From the NCBI GenBank assembly GCA_021409285.1, contig JAGFND010000003.1, positions 1 to 48,392 on the forward strand: 48,392 nt of DNA. The letters are read 5' to 3'. The position numbers were made by a program, and so were the translations under genes. The notes beneath the pieces are model-generated. The model ran no database searches. It had not been told where the DNA came from and worked only from the letters and a program-made list of their open reading frames with translations. This document shows, in pieces, positions 35,574 to 45,156 of this stretch; the first letter of the stretch is position 1, and the number at the start of each line of letters is the position of its first letter. The stretch is from Candidatus Methanoperedens sp. GTDB lineage: Archaea > Halobacteriota > Methanosarcinia > Methanosarcinales > Methanoperedenaceae.

Positions 35574-35837
35574 ATGTCTTCCGTAAATAATATAATAAAG
35601 ATGTTAATTGGAATAGTTCTTTTAATATTTGGTATAGTCTGGTATACAGGTCCTAAAATAACAGGCTATGAATTACTTGGTTATTGGCCTGAACTTCTTT
35701 CTTTATTGAAAGCAACTATTGGGGGCTTTCTTCTGTTCGTAGGTCTGATCATAGCCTGGATGGGCTATGATGACTATAAGATGGATCAAGAGATGACAAA
35801 AGAAGAAAAAGAAAAGAAAGAAGAGAAAAAGGACTAA
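35574..35837 (+). CDS. small two-helix membrane protein with charged tail
   Basis: 87 residues: two membrane helices (about 6-24, IIKMLIGIVLLIFGIVWY, and 45-64, LKATIGGFLLFVGLIIAWM), then a very charged tail of Glu and Lys (KEEKEKKEEKKD). ATG 35574 is chosen because GGTGAT lies just before it; an ATG four codons upstream (35562) is less likely. No family recognised. A strong hairpin lies just after it. Confidence 0.65.
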   Translation: MSSVNNIIKMLIGIVLLIFGIVWYTGPKITGYELLGYWPELLSLLKATIGGFLLFVGLIIAWMGYDDYKMDQEMTKEEKEKKEEKKD

Positions 35838-35858
35838 ATAATATTATATGAATAATGC

Positions 35859-35878
35859 CTCCGGGAATTTGCCCGGAG
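35859..35878 (+). terminator. hairpin after small membrane protein gene
   Basis: CTCCGGG (35859-35865) and CCCGGAG (35872-35878) form a perfect 7-bp GC-rich stem with a 6-base loop. It lies 21 bases after the stop of the 35574 gene and before the next gene on the same strand, so it may end or separate the transcripts. Confidence 0.5.
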
Positions 35879-35919
35879 CATCTTAGTATTTGACTGTTTT
35901 TATTAATTTGCATCTCATC

Positions 35920-36957
35920 ATGAGGGGTTCATTATTTGTCAAATGCCCGACATGCGGCGGTAATTGTGTATTACCCGCTCAAGAAGTGCTTGATAATATC
36001 TACTATATGTATATTGCATGTAGATACTGTCCTCCTGACCCATTTTTAAATAAAAGCGCCCCATTTCATGAACATATCGGTAGTGACGATGGGCGCTGTA
36101 AAAAATGCGGTAAAAGGCATCTTGACCTTGTAATGGGACATGTCCTCACAATCCTCAAGCAAAAGGAGATCTATCCAGACGATGCGGCTCTCAAGGACGT
36201 TGGGACTCCGCTTATCGCTTATGGTTACCAGATCCCGTATCCACCAAGGCTTGGAAGTAAAAGCCTTGTACTGATAATGGATTCTGTGACCAGAGACTCG
36301 GCAGATAAAATTATTGCACAGGTACCTGAGATAAAAGGAGTGATAAAAAGATCAGGTTCGCAATCGCAGAGTGTGGGTATCCTTGATACTGACAGCAAAC
36401 CCCACACTTATGAACTGCTTTCAGGGTGTGATATGAGGTGCGATGTCATTTCTTCATTATTTGGAGAACTCACAATATACAGGAATCAATCACTGATTCA
36501 TATAGAATTCAACAATAATAAAATAAAAAGCCTTGAGGAAATGTATCTTAAAGGTGAATTTGACAATGCAAAGGTCTTTGACGGTTTTTGCGGTCCCGGC
36601 ACACTGGGCCTTTTTTCAATACTTGCAGGAGCAAAAAAAGTAATCCTGAATGATGCATGGCTTCCTGCTATCGATAACGTTATTCTGAATATCCGTGTGA
36701 ATTCAGAGTTACTCGGGGTAAAACTATATTTTCAATTACAGGACATAAATAAAAGAGATAGGATAGGAGATGAGCCGGAACTTATGGCAAAAGCAAGCGG
36801 CATGGCCGGGATCGAAGTATATCATGGAGATATCAGGAAAACTGCAAAAATCCTGAAAGAATGTGATATCTGTCTGATAGATACTTTTCCATCAGTGGAT
36901 CCCTATGAATATATCACTATATTCAAAGATATTGCAAAAAAAGTAGCAGTTATCTAA
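35920..36957 (+). CDS. zinc-ribbon plus SAM-methyltransferase-like protein
   Basis: 345 residues. The N-terminal part has CPTCGGNC, CRYC and CKKCGKRH pairs that fit one or two zinc ribbons. The C-terminal part has a Rossmann methyltransferase core: VFDGFCGPGTLGLFSIL (motif I), then KKVILNDAWLPAIDNVILNIRVN, and a late DICLIDTFPSVDPYEY strand. The order recalls archaeal tRNA methyltransferases of the Trm5 kind, but the residues after motif IV do not give a clear NPPY or DPP. Start at MRGSLFVKCP (ATG 35920); a TTG at 35890 is an alternative. Substrate unknown. Confidence 0.65.
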   Translation: MRGSLFVKCPTCGGNCVLPAQEVLDNIYYMYIACRYCPPDPFLNKSAPFHEHIGSDDGRCKKCGKRHLDLVMGHVLTILKQKEIYPDDAALKDVGTPLIAYGYQIPYPPRLGSKSLVLIMDSVTRDSADKIIAQVPEIKGVIKRSGSQSQSVGILDTDSKPHTYELLSGCDMRCDVISSLFGELTIYRNQSLIHIEFNNNKIKSLEEMYLKGEFDNAKVFDGFCGPGTLGLFSILAGAKKVILNDAWLPAIDNVILNIRVNSELLGVKLYFQLQDINKRDRIGDEPELMAKASGMAGIEVYHGDIRKTAKILKECDICLIDTFPSVDPYEYITIFKDIAKKVAVI

Positions 36958-36970
36958 TCCTCAATTAGGG

Positions 36971-38017
36971 TTAACCTTTGCAGCAAATGTGATTCAGGAC
37001 TATCAGGCTTGTGGAATATTTTGACTCATATTCATGTCCGTTAGCCCGCAGAAGTGATACATAATAATCCTGCAGCCTCTGTATGGCTTTTTCATTCTTA
37101 TAACTGTGATATACATTGATGCTGTGATCAAATATCTCTATTTTGTCAACAATAAGTAATGATTCATGCGTACTTTTTAATAATTTCAAAAAATCCTGGT
37201 GGCGTATTGTCGATACATGCTGTTTTGATATCGATTCGAATATCCCCGCATCAAAAGAACCGTTTGAAGCCAGCAGATTTTCATATTGATCTTTATGCAG
37301 TGAAACCATGTTATAATTCACAGAACTGTATATTTCGACAAGATTTTTCCAAAAATCCTGTTTTGACATATACTCATCTATTACATTCCTGGAATAGCCA
37401 AAATACTTTATTGCGGCATCAGGCATAGTCCCTTGCGGCCTTTGTTTTAAGTCAATGCGGGTGGATGTAGCCCTTCTGTGAACCGTTTCAATATCAAGTC
37501 TTTTATTTTGCACGAGAAACATCACTATCAGTTGAGACACGAAATCCCGGCATAATTCATTATTCCCTGAGATAGATATAGTTGCTGTTGAAGGATTTAT
37601 ATCGTCCATGCTGTAAATGGATACCTTACAGTTCCAGCCGGAATCTCTGCTTACATCGTTGATGTATTTATCCAGTTCTGAGATTGTACGGATCTTCAGA
37701 GGATCAAGAAATTCATCAATTATTTCTTTATCCATAGGAATGCCTTTTGTCCATTTTAAAGCCCACAGGAAAATAGGGCTGCTTATAAGTACATTTCTGC
37801 CATTTTCCAGAAAGCTTTCTTGCGCGGTCATTCCTTTGTTTTCCAGGGACAGACTTGACATTGTTTTCTCGAAAGTACCATAATAACGAAGTGCTGCTTC
37901 TGCTATTTCAATAGCATCTCGAATTGCAGCACTCAAATTCTCTTCGTTTTTCTTAATTAATGGATCGAGTTTACTCAAATGAGTATTTTCCAGGGCAATA
38001 TTTTTCCGAATTATCAT
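36971..38017 (-). CDS. ribbon-helix-helix regulator with unknown C-terminal domain
   Basis: 348 residues. Residues about 2-42 (IIRKNIALENTHLSKLDPLIKKNEENLSAAIRDAI, read in two halves) look like a CopG/MetJ-type ribbon-helix-helix DNA-binding domain: a beta strand, then two helices with the typical NLSAAIRDAI. The remaining 300 residues are mixed alpha/beta with no motif I know; they may sense a ligand or membrane contact (V4R-like role possible). Inverted copies of TACTACCA occur just upstream of its start, which suggests autoregulation. It converges with the methyltransferase-like gene. Confidence 0.6.
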   Translation of the reverse strand: MIIRKNIALENTHLSKLDPLIKKNEENLSAAIRDAIEIAEAALRYYGTFEKTMSSLSLENKGMTAQESFLENGRNVLISSPIFLWALKWTKGIPMDKEIIDEFLDPLKIRTISELDKYINDVSRDSGWNCKVSIYSMDDINPSTATISISGNNELCRDFVSQLIVMFLVQNKRLDIETVHRRATSTRIDLKQRPQGTMPDAAIKYFGYSRNVIDEYMSKQDFWKNLVEIYSSVNYNMVSLHKDQYENLLASNGSFDAGIFESISKQHVSTIRHQDFLKLLKSTHESLLIVDKIEIFDHSINVYHSYKNEKAIQRLQDYYVSLLRANGHEYESKYSTSLIVLNHICCKG

Positions 38018-38024
38018 AATATAA

Positions 38025-38115
38025 TACTACCATAGTAACACTGAATTGATACGTAATAAATCTTTTTGCATCACTTTGCTAAATATGTTAATTTTGTTAC
38101 CATGCTGGTAGTAAC
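38025..38115. promoter_or_regulatory. candidate operators between RHH regulator and purL
   Basis: TACTACCA at 38025-38032 recurs inverted as TGGTAGTA at 38106-38113. The second copy sits in a larger dyad, GTTAC-n10-GTAAC (38096-38115); the first is followed by TAGTAAC. Spaced half-sites like these suit a dimeric ribbon-helix-helix protein. The region controls the minus-strand regulator and perhaps purL. Confidence 0.45.
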
Positions 38116-38182
38116 TGAATATTTATGAGTGACACTTTAGATATACATATGCTGGCAATGACATAATGGGGGAAGGTGCACA

Positions 38183-38200
38183 GCGGGTTGGGGCGGTGGG
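38183..38200 (+). repeat. G-rich element, copy 2
   Basis: GCGGGTTGGGGCGGTGGG, followed by a T run, about 85 bases before purL. It shares the GCGGGTTGGGG core and the following GGTGG with the element at 9812-9831 near valS. Four G runs could form a quadruplex. Confidence 0.6.
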
Positions 38201-38283
38201 TTTTTCACTCCTTATAATTATTTATTTTAGATTTGCATATGATTTTATATCTTCTCATCCGTATATGACCATCGGGAAAAACA

Positions 38284-41214
38284 ATGGTCAGAAGAATCGA
38301 AGTCGGTTTTAAGAATGGAATGAGAGACGCACATGGTCAGAGTATAAGAAATAGAATAACCGAAGACCTTCATATCAATGTGGGAACTGTGAGAACTATA
38401 GAAGTCTATACCTTTGATGCTGATCTATCGCAGGAAGAGGTGTCGCTTCTTGGATCTGAGTTATTTGCAGATCCTATTATCCAGGTTTTTTCAGATAAAC
38501 CGCTTGCTAATGATTTCTCATGGCTGATCGAAGTAGGTTATAAACCTGGCGTGACTGACAACGCAGGAACAACAGCAAAAAAAGCGTCAGAGGAAATTCT
38601 GAAATACACTTTGAATGGTGTCTATTTTTCAAGACAGTATCTCATCAAAGAGAACATTAATAAAGAGGATGCAGAAAAAATCGCTGGCGGGATGCTGGCC
38701 AATGGTCTCATTGAAAGATGGGAAATAATAAACATAAATAACTGGGACAGGGAAAAAGGCGTGCAGATGCCTCTACCTGTTGTGAGAGGAAAACATGATC
38801 CCGGGGTTTCAAAGATCAATCTTGATATAGGAGATCAAGAGCTGAAGGAATTGAGCAAACTCAGGCTTCTTGCCCTTAATATTGATGAAATGAGGACTAT
38901 AAGAACGCATTTCAGTATGCCTGATGTTAAGAAAGAAAGAGAAAATTATGGTCTTTCATCTCCCACAGATGTCGAAATAGAAGTTCTTGCGCAGACATGG
39001 TCAGAACATTGCAAACACAAGATATTCAACAGCCATATCAAATACAGTGATGAGAATGGCTCACAGTCAATAAATTCCCTTTTTGATACTTTCATAAGAC
39101 GTTCAACCCGTGAAATAAATAAGCCCTGGCTTATATCTGTTTTTACAGACAATGCCGGTGTTATCAAGTTCAATAATGATTACAATCTTGTGATGAAAGT
39201 GGAAACACATAATACACCTTCCGCCCTTGACCCATACGGAGGAGCAATTACAGGAATTGTGGGAGTGAACCGGGATCCAATGGGGACAGGTATGGGAGCG
39301 CGATTGATCTTTAATACGGATGTTTTCTGCTTTGCCTCGCCCTTCTATGATAAAGAGCTGCCGCCCCGTCTGCTTCATCCAAAAAGGATTTTTGAAGGCG
39401 TGCGCCGGGGCGTAGAACACGGTGGAAATAAGAGCGGAATACCTACTGTGAACGGATGCATCGTTTTCGATGAACGCTATCTTGGAAAACCTCTTGTTTA
39501 TTGCGGAACTGGCGGAATAATGCCTTCAATAATTAATGGAAAACCGTCTCATCTCAAAGAGATACGTTCAGGCCATCTTATTGTTATGACCGGTGGAAGG
39601 ATCGGGAAAGATGGCATACACGGCGCCACCTTTTCATCGCTTCAGCTTGATGAGGATTCGCCAGTCACAGCTGTCCAGATAGGCGATCCCATAACACAGA
39701 AAAAAATGCTTGATTTCTTGATTGAAGCCCGTGACCTTGGACTTTATGATTCTATAACGGATAATGGCGCAGGCGGCCTCTCATCTTCAGTTGGAGAAAT
39801 GGCACAGCTAACGGGCGGATGTTTAATAGAACTTGAGAAATGCCCCTTGAAATATCCGGGTCTTGATCCGTGGGAGATTCTACTTTCAGAGTCGCAGGAA
39901 AGAATGACCCTGGCAGTTTCTCCTGAAAAAGCAGATGAATTCCTGGCTCTTGCAGGAAAAAGGGATGTTGAGGCTTCGGTCATTGGGACGTTCACCGACT
40001 CAGGAAAATTCCATGCAAAGTATAATGGAAGAACGGTTGCATATCTTGATATGGATTTCATGCACAGGGGTGTTCCGCAGATGAGACTCAACGCACGTTG
40101 GGCTATACAAAAATTCGAGGAACCCGTGCCTGGAGAGGTCGATCTTACGGGAACATTGAAAACCCTTCTCTCACGGCTCAATATATGTTCAAAAGAATAT
40201 GTTATCCGGCAATACGACCATGAGGTGCAGGCCGGTTCTGTGGTCAAGCCTCTTACGCGTGATGGCCCCAGTGACGCAGCAGTGATCCGGCCGCTGCTTG
40301 ACAGTATGGAAGGTGTGGTTGTAGCAAATGGCATCTGTCCAAGATACGGGGATATCGATACATATCACATGACAGCATGCGCCATTGACGAAGCAGTCAG
40401 GAACCATATCGCTGTTGGAGGCTCATTTGACCATCTTGCAGGTCTTGATAATTTCTGCTGGTGCGACCCTGTAAAATCAGAAAAAACACCGGATGGCGAA
40501 TTTAAACTTGGGCAGCTTGTGAGAGCTAACATGGCTCTATATGATTACACAAAAGCCTATGGTGTACCGTGTATTTCAGGAAAGGACAGCATGAAGAACG
40601 ACTACCAGATAGGAAGGAGGAAGATATCGATCCCGCCAACGGTGCTATTTTCAACCATAGGTAAAATTGATGATGTCAGGAAAGCTGTGACAATGGATGC
40701 AAAGAAATCAGATGACCGGGTTTATGTCCTAGGTATCACAAAAGACGAACTTGGCGGCTCAGAATATTTTGCGTCTTTAGGATATGTAGGGAATAAGGTA
40801 CCCAGGGTTAAAGCGCTTTCGGCGAAACGGATGTATGCATCACTTGATAAGGCAATACGAAGTGGTAGTGTCGCATCATGTCATGATTGTTCTGATGGAG
40901 GTCTTGGCGTTGCGCTTGCTGAGAGCGCATTTTCAGGTGATCTTGGCATGACTATCCATTTGACTGAAGTCCCTGTTGAGAATGTCAGTCTCGCTGATAC
41001 GATCCTTTTCTCTGAATCGCAGAGCCGCTTTGTAGTGACAGTGGCACCGGAAAAGGTCAGGAATTTTGAATATATCATGAAAGGCAATGTTTTTGCTGAT
41101 GTCGGAGTTGTTACAGCTCATCAGAATTTCACGATTATGGATGGGAAGACAGTGTTGCTCAGGGCGGGGATAGATGAATTGAAAGAGGCATGGCAGAAGA
41201 CACTAAGATGGTGA
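38284..41214 (+). CDS. purL: phosphoribosylformylglycinamidine synthase PurL with N-terminal PurS-like domains
   Basis: The synthase part makes FGAM from FGAR, ATP and ammonia in purine synthesis. 976 residues: two PurS-like domains in tandem, about 3-72 (RRIEVGFKNGMRDAHG...) and 79-160 (WLIEVGYKPGVTDNAG...), then the linker and catalytic domains with WSEHCKHK, KVETHNTPSALDPYGGA, GVNRDPMG, DNGAGGLSSSVGEM, VSGKDS-like CISGKDSMKND, and CHDCSDGGLGVALAE. There is no C-terminal glutaminase, so a separate PurQ should exist elsewhere. Small archaeal PurL is about 700-750 residues and PurS about 85; here they are fused and PurS appears twice. Confidence 0.93.
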   Translation: MVRRIEVGFKNGMRDAHGQSIRNRITEDLHINVGTVRTIEVYTFDADLSQEEVSLLGSELFADPIIQVFSDKPLANDFSWLIEVGYKPGVTDNAGTTAKKASEEILKYTLNGVYFSRQYLIKENINKEDAEKIAGGMLANGLIERWEIININNWDREKGVQMPLPVVRGKHDPGVSKINLDIGDQELKELSKLRLLALNIDEMRTIRTHFSMPDVKKERENYGLSSPTDVEIEVLAQTWSEHCKHKIFNSHIKYSDENGSQSINSLFDTFIRRSTREINKPWLISVFTDNAGVIKFNNDYNLVMKVETHNTPSALDPYGGAITGIVGVNRDPMGTGMGARLIFNTDVFCFASPFYDKELPPRLLHPKRIFEGVRRGVEHGGNKSGIPTVNGCIVFDERYLGKPLVYCGTGGIMPSIINGKPSHLKEIRSGHLIVMTGGRIGKDGIHGATFSSLQLDEDSPVTAVQIGDPITQKKMLDFLIEARDLGLYDSITDNGAGGLSSSVGEMAQLTGGCLIELEKCPLKYPGLDPWEILLSESQERMTLAVSPEKADEFLALAGKRDVEASVIGTFTDSGKFHAKYNGRTVAYLDMDFMHRGVPQMRLNARWAIQKFEEPVPGEVDLTGTLKTLLSRLNICSKEYVIRQYDHEVQAGSVVKPLTRDGPSDAAVIRPLLDSMEGVVVANGICPRYGDIDTYHMTACAIDEAVRNHIAVGGSFDHLAGLDNFCWCDPVKSEKTPDGEFKLGQLVRANMALYDYTKAYGVPCISGKDSMKNDYQIGRRKISIPPTVLFSTIGKIDDVRKAVTMDAKKSDDRVYVLGITKDELGGSEYFASLGYVGNKVPRVKALSAKRMYASLDKAIRSGSVASCHDCSDGGLGVALAESAFSGDLGMTIHLTEVPVENVSLADTILFSESQSRFVVTVAPEKVRNFEYIMKGNVFADVGVVTAHQNFTIMDGKTVLLRAGIDELKEAWQKTLRW

Positions 41215-41225
41215 CTGAACATATT

Positions 41226-42077
41226 TTAAATATATAGTCCTCCGTTTATATCTACAACCTGACCTGTTATATAATCCCCGTCTTCTGAGACCAGGTATGC
41301 CACCGCTCCTGCCACTTCGGATGGCTTTCCGAGCCTTCCCAGTGGTATCTGAGCAAGGATCTTATCCAATATTTCTTTGGGAACCGATTTTAGCATATCA
41401 GTTTCAATAAATCCTGGCGCCACAGCATTTACGGTTATGCCCTTGCCTGCAAATTCTTTTGCCAGCGTTTGAGATAGAGCTATCAGTCCTGCCTTCGAAG
41501 CTGCATAGTTCGCCTGCCCGCGGTTGCCCATCCTCCCGATAACAGAGGATATATTCACAATCCTGCCGAACTTCCTTTCCAGCATACCCTCTATGACCGC
41601 TTTGGTGCAGTAGAACGCTCCATCAAGGTTCACAGATAAGACTTCCGTCCACATCTGGGGAGTCATTTTTACGAAAGATTTGTCCCTTACTATTCCTGCA
41701 TTATTGACCAGAATATCAATTTTACCGAACTGTTTTACAACCTCGTCCCGCATCCTTTTCACCTGCTCGAAGTCATTGACATTTGCCTGGCATATGATAG
41801 AATGCTTGCCCATAGAATCTATTAACTCTGAGACTTCTTTTGCATGCTCCTTTGTCTCCATCAGGTCTATCTTCAGGGATAATCTCTCAAATTCATCCAT
41901 CATGCCCATCTGGTCTATTAACTTTGATAACTTCTCAGCCTGCTCTCTGGTTGACTGATAATTAATTGCAATATCTGCACCATCTTCCGCCAGACGCATT
42001 GCTATCGCCTGGCCTATCCCCCTTGATCCTCCAGTAACGAGGGCGACTTTGCCTTCCAATCCTGCTTTCTTTACCAT
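41226..42077 (-). CDS. acetoacetyl-CoA reductase / 3-oxoacyl reductase (SDR), with internal duplication
   Basis: A 283-residue short-chain dehydrogenase: NADP-binding TGGSRGIG at 15-22, NNAGIVRD, then Ser (NISSVIGRMG) and the Tyr-Lys pair in NYAASKAG, PGFIETDM and the C-terminal TGQVVDINGG. It is about 38 residues longer than its paralogue at 43258. The excess comes from a 32-residue unit: EQAEKLSKLIDQMG (45-58) reappears as EHAKEVSELIDSMG (77-90). Catalytic residues are intact. Last gene of the PHA operon, 5 bases after phaA. In this context it probably reduces acetoacetyl-CoA; FabG activity is the alternative. Confidence 0.88.
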   Translation of the reverse strand: MVKKAGLEGKVALVTGGSRGIGQAIAMRLAEDGADIAINYQSTREQAEKLSKLIDQMGMMDEFERLSLKIDLMETKEHAKEVSELIDSMGKHSIICQANVNDFEQVKRMRDEVVKQFGKIDILVNNAGIVRDKSFVKMTPQMWTEVLSVNLDGAFYCTKAVIEGMLERKFGRIVNISSVIGRMGNRGQANYAASKAGLIALSQTLAKEFAGKGITVNAVAPGFIETDMLKSVPKEILDKILAQIPLGRLGKPSEVAGAVAYLVSEDGDYITGQVVDINGGLYI

Positions 42078-42082
42078 CTTAT

Positions 42083-43261
42083 TTACCTCTTTACAACCAT
42101 GGCAATACCCTGGCCTCCTCCAATACAGAGAGTTGCAATACCATATGTAGCTTTCCTTCGTTGTAATTCATTGAGAAGTGTGACCAGTATCCTTGTGCCG
42201 CTTGCTCCTATAGGATGCCCGAGGGCTATGGCGCCGCCATTAACATTAACTTTGTCAGGATTCAAGCCCAGTTCCCTTCTAACAGCGATACTCTGGGATG
42301 CAAAGGCCTCATTGAGTTCTATAAGGTCGAGTTTATCAGAAGTTATGCCGGCTCTTTCTAAGGCTTTTCTGGTCGCACAAATTGGACCAAGACCCATAAG
42401 TTCAGGAGGAACTCCACAAAACCCATAACTCTGGATGGTTGCCAGGGGAGTAAGCCCTTTGTCTTTTGCTTTTTCTTCAGACATCAGTAGAACACAAGCA
42501 GCTCCATCGTTGATTCCTGAAGCATTCCCTGCAGTCACTGTCCCTTCTTTCTTAAATGCAGGTTTTAGTTTTGCAAGTATCTCTTTTGTTGTGCCAAACC
42601 GTGGAAACTCATCTGTATCAAAGATAACAGGCTCTCCTTTTGGCTGTGGAACTGAAACCGGAACGATCTCTTCCATGAACTTACCTGCCTTTATCGCAGT
42701 TTCTGCTTTATTCTGGCTGATCGCCGAGAATTCATCCTGCTCTTCCCGTGATATATTATATTTTACGGCAACGTTCTCTGCTGTGACGCCCATATGGTAA
42801 TTGTTAAAAATATCCCACAGTCCATCATGGATCATTAAATCCACAATTTCATCATTGCCCATCTTTGCTCCCCAGCGGGCTTTTTTCAGCGCGTACGGAG
42901 CGGTTGACATGGACTCTGTGCCTCCAGCCAGGATAACATCAGCATCACCCAGCATGATGGATTGTGCTCCAAGAACAACGGATTTCAAGCCTGAGCCGCA
43001 GACCTTGCTAACGCAAAAGGAAGGTACCTCTTTTGGAATTCCTGCCCATATCGCAGATTGTCTTGCCACGTTCTGTCCATGGCCTGCAGAAAGGACATTT
43101 CCCAGGATCACTTCATCAACTTCATCAGAACCAATATCTGCTCTTTTCAGGGCCTCTTTCAATACCACAGAACCAAGCTGCCCTGGATTGAAATCCTTAA
43201 GACTTCCCCCAAATTTCCCGACGGCTGTTCTGGTTGCAGATACGATAACTACATTATTCAT
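42083..43261 (-). CDS. phaA: acetyl-CoA acetyltransferase (beta-ketothiolase)
   Basis: Condenses two acetyl-CoA into acetoacetyl-CoA, first step toward PHB. 392 residues from [19 protein letters not shown] (ATG 43261, overlapping the upstream stop as ATGA). It has the nucleophile Cys in [13 protein letters not shown], the [10 protein letters not shown] block with its His, and the C-terminal CIGGGQGIA Cys. A full-length biosynthetic thiolase. Between two reductase genes of the PHA operon. Thiolase alone could serve other acyl-CoA chemistry, but the neighbours point to PHA. Confidence 0.93.
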   Translation of the reverse strand: MNNVVIVSATRTAVGKFGGSLKDFNPGQLGSVVLKEALKRADIGSDEVDEVILGNVLSAGHGQNVARQSAIWAGIPKEVPSFCVSKVCGSGLKSVVLGAQSIMLGDADVILAGGTESMSTAPYALKKARWGAKMGNDEIVDLMIHDGLWDIFNNYHMGVTAENVAVKYNISREEQDEFSAISQNKAETAIKAGKFMEEIVPVSVPQPKGEPVIFDTDEFPRFGTTKEILAKLKPAFKKEGTVTAGNASGINDGAACVLLMSEEKAKDKGLTPLATIQSYGFCGVPPELMGLGPICATRKALERAGITSDKLDLIELNEAFASQSIAVRRELGLNPDKVNVNGGAIALGHPIGASGTRILVTLLNELQRRKATYGIATLCIGGGQGIAMVVKR

Positions 43262-43995
43262 ATTACTAATCCGCCATCCACACAAAGCACTGCCCCATTT
43301 ACAAAGTTTGATTCATCTGAAGCAAGATACATATATGCATATGCAACATCCTTTACTTCACCAAGTCTGCGCAATGGTGTTTTCTCTTTCATCATTTCAA
43401 GAATTTTATCAGGTACATTTGAGGTCATTGGAGTTGTAATAAATCCCGGCGCAACTGCATTGACTCTTATCCCTTTTTTCCCCAGTTCCTTTGCCAGGGT
43501 CTTAGTCATACCGATCAAACCGGCTTTGGTTGCAGCATAATTCACCTGGCCCACATTTCCGTTCAGTCCTACGATGGAAGATGTATTGATAATTACGCCT
43601 TTCCCCTGGTTCATCATGACTTCAACCACGGCCTGGGTGCAGTTAAAAACCCCTTTAAGATTGATGTTGATAACTTTATCCCACTGATCCTCAGTCATTT
43701 TTGATAAAAAGGCATCCTGGACAATGCCTGCATTATTGATCAGAACGTCTATTTTACCATATTTTTCAAGAGTGATCTTAACCATCTCTTTTGCCTGTTC
43801 CCTGTTGGAAACATCCAATTTAATAAAAATTCCCTCTCCGTTTTTCTTGATCTCAACAACTGTCTCCTCGCCAGCCCTTTCATTCATATCGGCGACAACA
43901 ACTTTGGCTCCTTCTCTTGCAAACAGCAGCGCAGTCTCTTTGCCAATACCGCTTCCTGCTCCTGTGATAATTATTACTTTGTTTTCAAGTCTCAT
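43258..43995 (-). CDS. phaB: acetoacetyl-CoA reductase (SDR)
   Basis: 245 residues, a standard-length [11 protein letters not shown] at about 11-18, NNAGIVQD, Ser in [10 protein letters not shown], Tyr-Lys in [19 protein letters not shown]-terminal [10 protein letters not shown]. Expected to reduce acetoacetyl-CoA to (R)-3-hydroxybutyryl-CoA, the PhaC substrate. It overlaps phaC by 11 bases and phaA by 3, so translation is tightly coupled. Position directly after phaC makes it the primary PhaB; the second reductase at 41226 may have another chain length or cofactor preference. Confidence 0.9.
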   Translation of the reverse strand: MRLENKVIIITGAGSGIGKETALLFAREGAKVVVADMNERAGEETVVEIKKNGEGIFIKLDVSNREQAKEMVKITLEKYGKIDVLINNAGIVQDAFLSKMTEDQWDKVININLKGVFNCTQAVVEVMMNQGKGVIINTSSIVGLNGNVGQVNYAATKAGLIGMTKTLAKELGKKGIRVNAVAPGFITTPMTSNVPDKILEMMKEKTPLRRLGEVKDVAYAYMYLASDESNFVNGAVLCVDGGLVI

Positions 43996-45136
43996 TTACA
44001 TTCACCCTTGCTCCATAATTCTTTCTTTCTTGTTCATTTGTTTTTTCTTTTCCTTTTCCATTGAGAAGAGACCTTGGCTTCAACCACGCTGCGATCTTGG
44101 GACAGACCTCCTTCTGGGACTTTGAGCCCACAAATATTCCTATATGACCGGTCGGGAAGACCAGAGTCTCTTTGTCAGTACTCGATACCGCATTTGACAA
44201 CGGCTTACTCGAATCGTTCGGAACGAGGTGATCGAATTCTGCCATGATATTAAGTAAAGGCATGGTAATATTTTTTAAATTGATTTTCGTGCCATTGAGC
44301 TTCATCTCATTTTTAATAAGAAGATTGTTCTGATAGCAGTCTTTCATGAATTGCCTGAACGTTTCCCCCGCCTGGTCGGGACTGTCGAATATCCATTTCT
44401 CCATTCTCAGGAAATTCTTGATCATATCCTCATTTCGAATTGAGCTTGTAGTATCATCCGGGTTACATTCGATCCGATCGAACATCCCTACATATTTATC
44501 GATCATAAGCCTGAACGGGTCAAGGAGCAAGAACGCTGAATTCAGGAAATCTCCGGGCACTATTCCATAGTAGTCCACGATCTTGTCCACGTCTAAGCTT
44601 TTTGCCCATAGATTCAGAATTCCTTTATCGGTATTGAAGTCTACGGGAGCCACCAGAGTAACCAGGTTTTGAACCTTTTCGGGGTGCTCTGCTGCATACA
44701 TCACGGAAAAAGTCCCGCCCTGGCATACTCCGAGCAGGGTGATCTTATCCAATCCAGATCGTTCCCTGATCTTATCCACAGAATTATTCAAATAACCGTT
44801 CACATAATCATCAAGTGTGAGATATCGGTCTGTACCTGATGGATATCCCCAATCAATGACATAAACATCAAAACCTTCTTCCAATAGCTTCTTTATTACA
44901 CTCTTATCAGGCTGGAGGTCAAGGATGTAGTATCTGTTCACTAGTGCATATACTATGAGCATCGGGACAGGATGTGGTTTTTCCACAGTTGGGATATAAT
45001 GGATAAGTTTCATCTTATCCTCACTAAATATTACTTCAGAAGGCGTTGTTCCAACCGAAAAATCGGGTGTTTTCTGGAGTAATTCCATTCCATGTTTATA
45101 TTTATCTAAATCTTCAATTAAATTAAGTCCGTTCAT
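43985..45136 (-). CDS. phaC: class III PHA synthase, catalytic subunit
   Basis: Polymerises (R)-3-hydroxyacyl-CoA. 383 residues, the short class III length (class I is about 550-600). An alpha/beta hydrolase fold: lipase-like box GVCQGG with catalytic Cys138, Asp in MAEFDHLVP and His in FPTGHIGIFVGS. Before them lie IVYALVNRYYILDLQP and VIDWGYPSGTDRYLTLDDY, typical of PhaC. It needs PhaE, encoded 20 bases upstream. The last 25 residues are basic and extend beyond the fold. Full PHA synthesis is possible from this operon. Confidence 0.95.
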   Translation of the reverse strand: MNGLNLIEDLDKYKHGMELLQKTPDFSVGTTPSEVIFSEDKMKLIHYIPTVEKPHPVPMLIVYALVNRYYILDLQPDKSVIKKLLEEGFDVYVIDWGYPSGTDRYLTLDDYVNGYLNNSVDKIRERSGLDKITLLGVCQGGTFSVMYAAEHPEKVQNLVTLVAPVDFNTDKGILNLWAKSLDVDKIVDYYGIVPGDFLNSAFLLLDPFRLMIDKYVGMFDRIECNPDDTTSSIRNEDMIKNFLRMEKWIFDSPDQAGETFRQFMKDCYQNNLLIKNEMKLNGTKINLKNITMPLLNIMAEFDHLVPNDSSKPLSNAVSSTDKETLVFPTGHIGIFVGSKSQKEVCPKIAAWLKPRSLLNGKGKEKTNEQERKNYGARVNVNET

Positions 45137-45156
45137 GTCATCTCCTTACCAGAACC

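Noticed and set aside
42801-43439. 212-residue plus-strand ORF opposite phaA and phaB
   Set aside because: Antisense shadow; both sense genes have intact catalytic motifs.
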